6,888 nt of DNA from an uncultured Brevinema sp. (GTDB lineage: Bacteria > Spirochaetota > Brevinematia > Brevinematales > Brevinemataceae). Made by a program: the position numbers and the translations under genes. The first letter of the stretch is position 1. Every line of letters starts with the position of its first letter. The notes under the pieces were generated by a model that was not told the origin of the DNA, ran no database searches, and was given only the letters and a program-made list of their open reading frames with translations. The stretch spans positions 1-6,888 of the forward strand of contig CAMRBT010000081.1 of the NCBI GenBank assembly GCA_947040475.1, read 5' to 3'. This document shows, one piece after another, positions 1-6,090 of the stretch.

Positions 1-1028
1 ACTTCAAGTTCTTCAGGATCTTGAGGTAGGCTATGCCAAATAGTAAATAATTCTTGTTTGATTTCAGCTAATCCAAATCCTGTACCAGCACTAGTGATAA
101 ATATGCGGATACCGTCTTTTTTTAGTCTATCCATAAAATCTTGCACTTCTTCAGTAATTTCAGGCATAAGATCGATCTTGTTAAAACAAACTACAAAATT
201 ACGTCTGGAAAGACGTTGGGAGTAGGTGCCTAATTCTTGTTTGAGGATATTAAACTTTTCTTCAGGATTTTCCATAATATCTAGTACAAATAATAATAAT
301 TTGGTTCTTTCTATGTGTTTTAAGAATTCAATCCCTAGACCTTTACCTTGAGCAGCACCTTCTATTAATCCAGGAATATCAGCGATGAGTAATCCATCAC
401 CAAAATAATCAGGCACCATCATCCCTAAGTTAGGTATAAGCGTTGTAAAAGGATAATCAGCAACTTTTGGTCTAGCATTAGTAAGACAAGATACTAAAGA
501 AGATTTCCCAGCATTAGGAAATCCAGCCAATCCTATATGAGCGATGAGCTTCAGTTCTAATAATAGAGCTTTTTCTGAACCTAAAGTGCCTTTTTGAGCA
601 TAGTTTGGACTTTGTTTGATAGAAGTTTTAAAGTGAATATTACCTTTACCACCAAATCCACCTTGAAGGACTTTGAATTCATTTACTCCGTCGGATAAAT
701 CAACGAGTGCTTTATGCGTACCATCTTCAAAAACTTCAGATACAATAGTTCCAGGAGGAACATCAAGATAAATACTTTGTCCTTTTTTACCGTAACATTT
801 TTGTTCTTGTCCATTTTCACCAGCTTGAGCCAGAAATTTCTGCCCATTATGGTAATTTGCAAGGGTGTGTAGCTGAGGATTAACTCTAAAGATAACACTG
901 CCACCATCGCCACCATCGCCACCATCAGGACCGCCGAGAGGGACGTTCTTTTCTTTAAGGAAAGAAACTTTTCCATCGCCGCCTTTGCCTGAGTAAGTAA
1001 ATACGTTTACTTCATCTTTAAAAATCAT
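1..1028 (-). CDS. obg: Obg family ribosome-associated GTPase, C-terminus cut off by the window edge
   Basis: Obg proteins are GTPases that act in late 50S ribosomal subunit assembly and in growth and stress control. Translating 1028 down to 1 gives 342 complete codons with no stop. Residues 1-158 form the glycine-rich Obg fold, including a GGPDGGDGGDGGS stretch at 32-44 and PPGT at 91-94. The G domain follows: P-loop GFPNAGKS (169-176), switch I threonines in DYPFTT (191-196), DIPG (217-220), NKID (283-286) and SA (313-314). The ATG has an AAGGA Shine-Dalgarno at 1035-1039, 6 nt upstream. Only 12 nt separate it from the dut stop, so it is almost certainly co-transcribed with dut. The reading ends just past the G domain, so most of the core is present; whether a C-terminal extension such as OCT follows cannot be seen. 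All GTPase motifs are intact. Family assignment is very secure. Confidence 0.97.
   Translation of the reverse strand, partial: MIFKDEVNVFTYSGKGGDGKVSFLKEKNVPLGGPDGGDGGDGGSVIFRVNPQLHTLANYHNGQKFLAQAGENGQEQKCYGKKGQSIYLDVPPGTIVSEVFEDGTHKALVDLSDGVNEFKVLQGGFGGKGNIHFKTSIKQSPNYAQKGTLGSEKALLLELKLIAHIGLAGFPNAGKSSLVSCLTNARPKVADYPFTTLIPNLGMMVPDYFGDGLLIADIPGLIEGAAQGKGLGIEFLKHIERTKLLLFVLDIMENPEEKFNILKQELGTYSQRLSRRNFVVCFNKIDLMPEITEEVQDFMDRLKKDGIRIFITSAGTGFGLAEIKQELFTIWHSLPQDPEELE
901..927. repeat. Three tandem copies of a 9-bp unit inside obg
   Basis: The unit CCACCATCG occurs at 901-909 and 910-918, and as CCACCATCA at 919-927. On the coding strand it encodes the repeated Asp-Gly-Gly run of the Obg fold, a glycine-rich motif typical of the family. 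It is best explained by protein conservation plus low-complexity codon reuse, not by a mobile or regulatory repeat. Slippage in whole units would keep the reading frame. Confidence 0.6.
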
Positions 1029-1040
1029 GTTTTGTCCTTG

Positions 1041-1484
1041 TTAAATCTTTTTGTGTGTTCCTGTACTTCCAAAGCCACCAATTCCACGTTCTGTTTCTGA
1101 GAGTTCGTCCACTACAGTAAATTGAGCTTGTAATACAGGTGCGATAATTGCTTGTGCAACACGCATTTCTGGAGTGATCTCAAAATCAGCTCCGCTTAAA
1201 TTAAGTAATAATATTTTAATTTCACCACGATAATCGGCATCTATAGTACCAGGACCGTTAGGAACAATAAGTCCTTTAGATGCTAGACCACTACGAGCAC
1301 GAATTTGCATCTCGCATCCACTAGGAATTGCTGCTGATAATCCTGTAGGGATAATAGCAATTTGCCCCTGAGGAATAGTGATAGGCTGATCTAGTAGGGC
1401 ATAGATATCTGCACCTGCTGAATCTGTCGTCTGATATGTCGGTAATAAAGCATTTGGGTGTAATTTTTTTATTTCGATAATCAT
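1041..1484 (-). CDS. dut: dUTP diphosphatase (dUTPase), homotrimeric type
   Basis: Hydrolyses dUTP to dUMP and diphosphate in the cytoplasm, keeping uracil out of DNA and supplying dUMP for thymidylate synthesis. At 147 aa it has the usual length of trimeric dUTPases, and all five motifs are visible: motif 1 DSAGADIYA (21-29), motif 2 RSGLASKG (64-71), motif 3 GTIDADYRGE (79-88) with the probable catalytic Asp82, motif 4 RVAQAII (108-114), and the flexible C-terminal motif 5 RGIGGFGSTG (133-142) with the uracil-stacking Phe138. The ATG has a GGAG Shine-Dalgarno at 1490-1493 spaced 5 nt. It is first in a likely two-gene operon with obg, 12 nt downstream. Its own promoter lies in the 83-bp gap after dinG. 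Nothing suggests loss of activity. Confidence 0.97.
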   Translation of the reverse strand: MIIEIKKLHPNALLPTYQTTDSAGADIYALLDQPITIPQGQIAIIPTGLSAAIPSGCEMQIRARSGLASKGLIVPNGPGTIDADYRGEIKILLLNLSGADFEITPEMRVAQAIIAPVLQAQFTVVDELSETERGIGGFGSTGTHKKI

Positions 1485-1535
1485 GGAAACTCCAAATATT
1501 AATATTATTTTATTGTTTGTTATTAATCGTCAATT

Positions 1536-1565
1536 ATTATACTATAAAATTGCTTAATTTTGCAA
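1536..1565 (-). promoter_or_regulatory. Predicted sigma70-type promoter for dut-obg
   Basis: Read on the minus strand, -35 TTGCAA (1565-1560) and a perfect -10 TATAAT (1541-1536) are separated by 18 bp. Transcription would start near 1529, giving a leader of about 45 nt before the dut ATG. A weaker alternative overlaps just downstream: TTGACG (1533-1528), 18 bp, AATAAT (1509-1504). The region is AT-rich, so chance matches are easy. The perfect -10 and its position between dinG and dut make the first promoter the better call. Confidence 0.6.
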
Positions 1566-1567
1566 GT

Positions 1568-4054
1568 CTAAGACCTAGGTCTTCGCACTTTAAAAAATGT
1601 TTCTATTTTAGATAGAATTTCTGCTGGGGGCAAATAAAGAGATTCAGATGGTTTTCCAGCTTGAATAAAATTTTTGCCATAAGCTTTTGAAAAGATCCTA
1701 CTATCAAGAACTAATAAGACGCCTCTATCTTTTTGAGAACGAATAAGTCGTCCTATTCCTTGCTTGTATTTGATAACGGCTCTAGGGATAGAATACTCAG
1801 AAAAAGAATTTTTACCCTGTGCTTCTATCAAACGACAAATCGCTCTGGTGAGAGGATTAAAAGGATTGTCAAAGGGTAATTTATCGATGACAATAAAACG
1901 AAGATGATCCCCTTGAACATCGATTCCTTCCCAAAAACTGGAAGTACCAAATAATACAGAATAGTCTTTGGATCTCATGGTGTTGATGAGATAGTCACGG
2001 GAGTAGTCACCTTGTTTGAGGGGATATAATCCTATATTAGAAAATTCATCAGCTAGTACCCTAAAAGCATTATCCATCGCTCTATAAGAGGTAAACAATA
2101 ATAATGTTCCCCCACCTACTGTGAGTACCGCTTGACGGACTAGGTCTAATTTATCTTGTTCTATTTGTCTGGGATTGAGATATTGTTCATTAACGACAAG
2201 TATTTCCATTTGAGTTTTATAGTCGAAAGGGCTAGATAAAATCACATTATCAATTCGTTTTTCTTCTACATATTGCAAGCCTATCCCTTCAGAAAAGAAA
2301 TTAAATGTTTTGTTAATGGATAAAGTAGCTGAACTAAAAATAGTAAAATCTTTAGGTCTAAAAATATGCCTTGCTAAATAATCGTCAACAGAGGCTGGAC
2401 CAGCAGAAAAAGTAATAGCATTGTTGTTGAATTCCATTTGTTTGACGGCTACAGTGTCGGCATCGAGATTGTTAAATATTTTTTCGAAGGTTTGTCTCAT
2501 ATTATGAAGTGCTGTGTTGTGAAGTTCTACAACACGAAGAATTTCTAATACACGATTTTCGGGGATTATTTCGGCTGTTCTTTCTATGAGTTTGGTCAAA
2601 TGAGATTCTAACAATCGTATTTCATCAAATAAAGCTGATAAGAGTGATTTTGCTGTTTTCCAATGAGGCTGATTAAAAAGATCTTGAGTGATTTCTGTAG
2701 ATAATTCTACATGTTCTTGTAACAAATTTCTAAATTGTTGCTCTCTTTCTTTTAAGCTAGCTGTAATCGTGAGTACTTCAGAAGAAGTTTTGTGAAACAA
2801 ATCTGATAATTCATTAGATCTGTCTAAGGTTGATCTATCACGTAATAAACTCAATTGTCCAAAAAACTTATCGCCCTTTTGTCTATAAAGACGAGAAAGT
2901 CTCCACAAGATAGAACCAAAAGAAAAAGATTCTGCCATAGAACCAAGGGTAATCATAGATAAACTGTGAGCCTCATCTATGACGAGTCCAGAAAAATGAG
3001 GAATAGTAGGCATAAAACCTTGTTCATCATCGATGGCAGCTAATAATAAAGCGTGATTTCCTATGAGGATATGAGAGGCTTCGGCAACCATTCTAGCTTT
3101 GTAATAAAAACAATCTGTATAAAAAGGACATTCTTTACGAGGACAATTAGGCGTAGAAGCAGAAAGCTCTTCCCATAATTCTGGAGAGATTTTTTCAGGG
3201 ATTTCTGAACGTAAACCTTGTTCTGTGTTTTTTGACCAAATTTCAATTACTTCTAATTGATTTTTAATACTATTAGGATTGTCAAAAAGAGAAATAGCTT
3301 TGTCAGATTCTGTTTGGAATTCATGTAATGCTTTAGGGCAGAGATAATTGGATCGTCCTACTAAAACGGCAAATCTTGGTTTGATTCCTGTGATTCTTTC
3401 GACAATAGTAGATACTAATTCTGCATCTTTTTGAGCGATTTGATTTTGGAGATTTATGGTGTGAGTGGTGACAAAAACACGCTTATCAGATTGTACAGCC
3501 CATATAGTGGTGGGGATAAGATATGCCAATGATTTACCAGTACCAGTACCAGCCTCAGCCATAAGAATTTGATCGTCGTTGATTGTTTTGACTATTTTTT
3601 GAACAAGAGTCTCTTGCACTTTTCTCTCTTCGTAAGAGCCTATTACTTCTTCAAGAGCGCCATCTTTTTGAAAAATAGAAAGCAATTGTTTTTCTTGTAG
3701 AAAAATACGAGGTTTGGGTTTGTAGACAACATTAACTTCTGAACATTCATTATTAATAATATAAAAACCTAGCTTTTTAGTAGCCAATAAAGAAGCAATG
3801 TTGATATCTGGGTTAGAAGCTCTGAGATCGCCCGAAGGATGATTGTGTACGACAAGATCTCCTTTGAGACCATCGGCTAGAGGAGCAGGAACAGACTGCT
3901 CATTCCCAAAAGCTATAGCTTCGAATTCGGATACGATACCACTTCTATCAACCCACGCAATAAAAAAAACTTCATCACCATGATGATTCTGAATAATAGT
4001 AGACATTTCTGAGATGACATTAGGGTGAAAAAGTTCAGATGTAGGTTTGTACAA
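1568..4054 (-). CDS. dinG: DinG/XPD-family Fe-S helicase with N-terminal JAMM (RadC-like) domain
   Basis: An 828-aa protein in two parts. Residues 1 to about 115 are a JAB/MPN domain with a complete JAMM signature: H70-N-H72, then S80 and D83 (HxHx7Sx2D), and an upstream acidic candidate E28 in EVFFIAWVD; this resembles the RadC C-terminal domain. From about 140 onward it is a superfamily 2 DNA helicase of the DinG/XPD class (ATP-driven 5'-3' unwinding in this family): Walker A EAGTGTGKS (167-175), four Fe-S cysteines C239, C304, C309 and C315, DEAH box (360-363), SATL (575-578), FTSYR (654-658), FWEGID (707-712) and QGIGRLIR (765-772). The start is TTG, supported by AGGAG 6 nt upstream; the next in-frame Met is residue 17, after the fold has begun. 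E. coli DinG lacks any such N-terminal domain and Firmicutes DinG carries an exonuclease there instead. It lies between an EAL-HDOD gene and dut. Helicase class is very secure; the role of the JAMM domain is unknown. Confidence 0.93.
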   Translation of the reverse strand: MYKPTSELFHPNVISEMSTIIQNHHGDEVFFIAWVDRSGIVSEFEAIAFGNEQSVPAPLADGLKGDLVVHNHPSGDLRASNPDINIASLLATKKLGFYIINNECSEVNVVYKPKPRIFLQEKQLLSIFQKDGALEEVIGSYEERKVQETLVQKIVKTINDDQILMAEAGTGTGKSLAYLIPTTIWAVQSDKRVFVTTHTINLQNQIAQKDAELVSTIVERITGIKPRFAVLVGRSNYLCPKALHEFQTESDKAISLFDNPNSIKNQLEVIEIWSKNTEQGLRSEIPEKISPELWEELSASTPNCPRKECPFYTDCFYYKARMVAEASHILIGNHALLLAAIDDEQGFMPTIPHFSGLVIDEAHSLSMITLGSMAESFSFGSILWRLSRLYRQKGDKFFGQLSLLRDRSTLDRSNELSDLFHKTSSEVLTITASLKEREQQFRNLLQEHVELSTEITQDLFNQPHWKTAKSLLSALFDEIRLLESHLTKLIERTAEIIPENRVLEILRVVELHNTALHNMRQTFEKIFNNLDADTVAVKQMEFNNNAITFSAGPASVDDYLARHIFRPKDFTIFSSATLSINKTFNFFSEGIGLQYVEEKRIDNVILSSPFDYKTQMEILVVNEQYLNPRQIEQDKLDLVRQAVLTVGGGTLLLFTSYRAMDNAFRVLADEFSNIGLYPLKQGDYSRDYLINTMRSKDYSVLFGTSSFWEGIDVQGDHLRFIVIDKLPFDNPFNPLTRAICRLIEAQGKNSFSEYSIPRAVIKYKQGIGRLIRSQKDRGVLLVLDSRIFSKAYGKNFIQAGKPSESLYLPPAEILSKIETFFKVRRPRS
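1570..1583. repeat. 14-bp perfect palindrome at the dinG 3' end, next to the dut promoter
   Basis: AAGACCTAGGTCTT is a perfect palindrome without a spacer. It covers the last codons of dinG and the first base read of its TAG stop, and ends 4 bp upstream of the predicted dut -35. Its G+C-rich centre stands out in an AT-rich gap. With no loop it is a poor RNA hairpin, so if functional it would more likely be a dimeric-protein binding site acting on dut-obg. The coding constraint of dinG or chance could also explain it. Confidence 0.3.
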
Positions 4055-4066
4055 AGAAAGCTCCTA
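4055..4066 (-). promoter_or_regulatory. Shine-Dalgarno that fixes the TTG start of dinG
   Basis: AGGAG at 4065-4061 lies 6 nt upstream of the TTG codon at 4054-4052, the same spacing as the ATG genes nearby (obg 6 nt, dut 5 nt, EAL-HDOD 6 nt). The codons after TTG immediately enter the JAMM domain. No ATG or GTG between this site and Met17 offers a better start. The core AGGAG also belongs to a 7-nt segment with a complementary copy upstream. Confidence 0.75.
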
Positions 4067-4137
4067 GTATAGATTTTATACCTATTATTTCTTATTCCAT
4101 AAGATTGAGAAATCGTAGTTTGTCAGTAAATAGGAGC
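4060..4137 (-). repeat. Complementary 7-nt pair that could mask the dinG Shine-Dalgarno
   Basis: In the minus-strand transcript, GCTCCTA (4137-4131) is perfectly complementary to TAGGAGC (4066-4060), which contains the dinG Shine-Dalgarno; 64 nt lie between them. A second small hairpin, GTATA/TATAC with a 5-nt loop (4081-4067), sits directly against the Shine-Dalgarno and could stack on the first helix. If formed, the long-range helix would hide the ribosome site. A 7-bp match somewhere in about 100 nt is not rare by chance, so the support is its position and G+C content only. Confidence 0.3.
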
Positions 4138-4157
4138 AGTATTCTTGGTAAATGGTT

Positions 4158-5402
4158 TTATAATTGATTCGCTAATTCTTGAGCAAATTTCAAAGTAAGG
4201 ATAGAAGCTTTATTTAACATATCAGGAGTTATTTTTAATTTAGCTATCAGAGGTATTAATTGTTTGTCATCACCTTTTTCAAAAGCTATAGTGGTCTTCA
4301 AAAATTCTCCTAAAGGTCCTTCATGACTAAGGATTGCTTTTGCAATAGGGGGAGATAAACGTAATTCTTCAAGAACTTCAGTCATAGGCATATGTAACAA
4401 AGCATCTGAGAGTGACAATAATCCTGTAAGAAAAGCTTCATCTTTGAGCGCTTTAGAAGCTTTAGGGTTGGTTTGGGTAAGGAAGTACTCCATGAGTTTA
4501 CCTCTTTGAGTAGCAAAAAGAAAAAGAGGATCAGCTTGAACTTGTTTATCAGGATCATTTTTACTTTTTTGAGAGTATAGTAATAATAATAACCATTGAG
4601 TAAATGCTTTTTTTCCAAGAAGAGCAATAGCTTGTTTAATAGAAGTAATCTCTTGAATAGTAGCAATACTTGCTGAATTCACAACTTTTAGAAGAGAAAT
4701 AATAAGAGTAGGGTAGGCTTTCATTGTTGTTTCTATTTCTGCGATGCTTGCATCTTGTTGCAATAATTTGATGATAGAAAAAATACCATGCATAGAAGGA
4801 GCCATATTTTGACCTTCTATGATAATAGGTTTTGTAAAGAAAAATCCTTGGAAATATTGATATCCAAGAGAGTTACAAAGCTGAAACATTTCTTCTGTTT
4901 CTACTTTTTCCGCAAGTAAGGCAACCTTAAAAGGTTTTAAAAGGGCAGTTTTTCTCTTAAGATCGTCAATATCAGTATCTAAAACATCAACTTTTACAAT
5001 ATGTACTTCATTAAGGATAGGTTTCCAGTATTCAAGCTGTTCTTCATTAATAATAAAATCATCCAAAGCAAAAATATAATCTCTTTTTTTGAATTTTATT
5101 ATCAACTTGAGAAGTTCCTCTGAAGGTTCTTGAGTTTCTAAAATTTCGATAACAAATCTATTAGCAGGAATAATATCTAAAAGACCTTTTCTTAGAATGT
5201 CTATTCCTATATTAATAAATCCTCTTTTTTGACCAAGAATATTGTTGATGGACATCATAGACAATGTATTAGCAATGACACTAGCTGTAGCCTCGGTATC
5301 AGAGTTAATAGGAGTATTGTCTGTAGATCGAAATAACAACTCATAAGCAATAACATGTTGATGTTTATCTAAAATAGATTGTCGACCAAGTAAAATGTTC
5401 AT
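4158..5402 (-). CDS. EAL-HDOD (YuxH/CdgJ-type) signalling regulator
   Basis: A 414-aa cytoplasmic protein with no membrane segment. Residues 1 to about 200 are an EAL-like c-di-GMP phosphodiesterase domain: ELL (21-23) in place of EAL, N64 in FINIG, E86 in FVIEILE, D114-D115 in LDDF, K137 in VKVD, E165 in AEKVE and Q185-G186. The metal and substrate positions largely persist, but the DDFGTG loop 6 is replaced by DDFIINEE. Residues of about 200-400 form an HDOD domain, with KVVNSASI (239-246), the helix ITSIKQAIALLGKKAF (252-267) and FLTGLLSLSDALLHMP (324-339). Related proteins include B. subtilis YuxH and Vibrio CdgJ; CdgJ affects motility. AAGGA (5413-5409) lies 6 nt before the ATG. It has its own strong promoter and is divergent from the FtsB-like gene. 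Domain family is secure. Enzyme activity is uncertain and the protein may act by binding partners. Confidence 0.93.
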   Translation of the reverse strand: MNILLGRQSILDKHQHVIAYELLFRSTDNTPINSDTEATASVIANTLSMMSINNILGQKRGFINIGIDILRKGLLDIIPANRFVIEILETQEPSEELLKLIIKFKKRDYIFALDDFIINEEQLEYWKPILNEVHIVKVDVLDTDIDDLKRKTALLKPFKVALLAEKVETEEMFQLCNSLGYQYFQGFFFTKPIIIEGQNMAPSMHGIFSIIKLLQQDASIAEIETTMKAYPTLIISLLKVVNSASIATIQEITSIKQAIALLGKKAFTQWLLLLLYSQKSKNDPDKQVQADPLFLFATQRGKLMEYFLTQTNPKASKALKDEAFLTGLLSLSDALLHMPMTEVLEELRLSPPIAKAILSHEGPLGEFLKTTIAFEKGDDKQLIPLIAKLKITPDMLNKASILTLKFAQELANQL

Positions 5403-5417
5403 AAAGTTTCCTTAAAT

Positions 5418-5444
5418 TTTGATTAGTACACACGACTAATCAAA
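5418..5444. repeat. 10-bp perfect inverted repeat in the EAL-HDOD leader
   Basis: TTTGATTAGT (5418-5427) and ACTAATCAAA (5435-5444) are perfect inverted copies around a 7-nt spacer. They lie between the predicted transcription start near 5472 and the Shine-Dalgarno (5413-5409), only 4 nt from the latter. As RNA they can fold into a 10-bp stem with a 7-nt loop; as DNA they could be an operator for a dimeric regulator. No U-tract follows in the minus-strand transcript, so it is not a normal intrinsic terminator. Confidence 0.5.
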
Positions 5445-5478
5445 TATTCTTTGTATATTAATTAAATGTTATTCTAAT

Positions 5479-5507
5479 ATTATACGATAAAAAACCAAAT
5501 TTTTCAA
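5479..5507 (-). promoter_or_regulatory. Strong predicted sigma70-type promoter for the EAL-HDOD gene
   Basis: On the minus strand -35 TTGAAA (5507-5502, five of six consensus bases), a 17-bp spacer and a perfect -10 TATAAT (5484-5479) form the best promoter match in the window. Transcription would begin near 5472, leaving a leader of about 70 nt that contains the 10-bp inverted repeat. No convincing -35/-10 pair is visible on the plus strand for the divergent FtsB-like gene. Confidence 0.7.
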
Positions 5508-5555
5508 GGAAAATATTATTATATACTAATTTTTTGTTATTAAGTTTTTAGTAAT

Positions 5556-5571
5556 AATTACGATAGTAATT
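5556..5571. repeat. Short inverted repeat upstream of the FtsB-like gene
   Basis: AATTAC (5556-5561) and GTAATT (5566-5571) are inverted copies around GATA, about 50 bp before the FtsB-like ATG. It could be an operator half-pair, but six AT-rich base pairs are common by chance in such sequence. The rest of 5508-5605 shows no further structure that I can support. Confidence 0.15.
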
Positions 5572-5619
5572 GATAGGGTTAATTAATCTTTTTTATTTAC
5601 AATAAAAGGCGTATTTACA

Positions 5620-6090
5620 ATGAAATCAAAAATTAAATCAAGAATATTTTTATCTATAGGCTGGTTTGGTATTATTTGGCTGGTAGGGATTCTCATATTT
5701 GGAAAATCAGGTTTTATCGATAATATATATCAATCAAAAGAAACAGAACGCCTAGCTGAAAAAGTAGTGCAATCCAGAAACGAGCTAGAAAATATGACAA
5801 GAGAATATTATCGTTTATCAGAGATGAAAGAACCAACACAAGCTTTTCTTATGGAACAAGGTAGAAAAACAAAAGATATTGTTGTCTTTAAAATGAATAC
5901 AAAAACAGATTCTTCAGGACAAGGCTCTTCTTCTATTCTTAAAGAAGAACTTCTCTTTTTTCAAAGCGGGGGAATAGCATTAATTATTTTATTTTTAGGA
6001 TGTTTAGGCATTTATGTCATAGCATATCTTAATCAAAAGAAAAGAATCAAAGAACTATATATAGAATTTGAAGAAGGAGAAGAGGGATGA
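5620..6090 (+). CDS. FtsB/DivIC-like (septum formation initiator) small membrane protein with extra C-terminal helix
   Basis: A 156-aa protein. A first membrane helix (about 9-28) is followed by GKSGFIDNI, a heptad-like charged segment (about 36-68, likely coiled coil), then EPTQAFLMEQGRKTKDIVVFKM (71-92). This order (helix, G-x-x-G, coiled coil, short region ending in a hydrophobic strand) is that of FtsB/DivIC, which link FtsL and FtsQ in the division complex in other bacteria. Unlike E. coli FtsB (about 100 aa) it has a polar Ser/Thr/Gly-rich linker (93-107), a second membrane helix (about 117-137) and a charged acidic tail (138-156). Both ends should face the cytoplasm. ATG is preceded by AAAGG (5605-5609), a rather long 10 nt away. 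The stop overlaps the next gene (ATGA). The assignment rests on architecture and weak motif resemblance. A generic two-helix membrane protein is the alternative. Confidence 0.6.
   Translation: MKSKIKSRIFLSIGWFGIIWLVGILIFGKSGFIDNIYQSKETERLAEKVVQSRNELENMTREYYRLSEMKEPTQAFLMEQGRKTKDIVVFKMNTKTDSSGQGSSSILKEELLFFQSGGIALIILFLGCLGIYVIAYLNQKKRIKELYIEFEEGEEG

Noticed and set aside
683..976. 97-codon open frame inside obg on the same strand, different frame
   Set aside because: It overlaps the clearly conserved Obg fold, has a low-complexity hydrophobic start (repeated VAMVAMVA from the 9-bp repeat) and no recognisable domain. It is a shadow of obg.
1546..1561. AAAATT/AATTTT stem as a terminator after dinG
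   Set aside because: All six pairs are A-T, no proper U-tract follows in the minus-strand transcript, and it falls within the spacer of the likely dut promoter.
3061..3246. 61-codon open frame inside dinG
   Set aside because: It lies wholly within the Fe-S domain coding region of dinG in another frame, with Lys-rich low-complexity content and no domain.
4382..4666. 94-codon open frame inside the EAL-HDOD gene
   Set aside because: Leu/Lys/Tyr-rich low-complexity translation in an alternative frame of the conserved HDOD domain; a shadow frame.
5537..5557. TTATTA/TAATAA inverted repeat upstream of the FtsB-like gene
   Set aside because: Six A-T pairs in very AT-rich sequence; expected by chance.
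5570..5603. Plus-strand promoter from TTGATA (5570-5575) and TACAAT (5598-5603)
   Set aside because: The spacer would be 22 bp, too long for a sigma70 promoter, and transcription would start at the ribosome-binding site.
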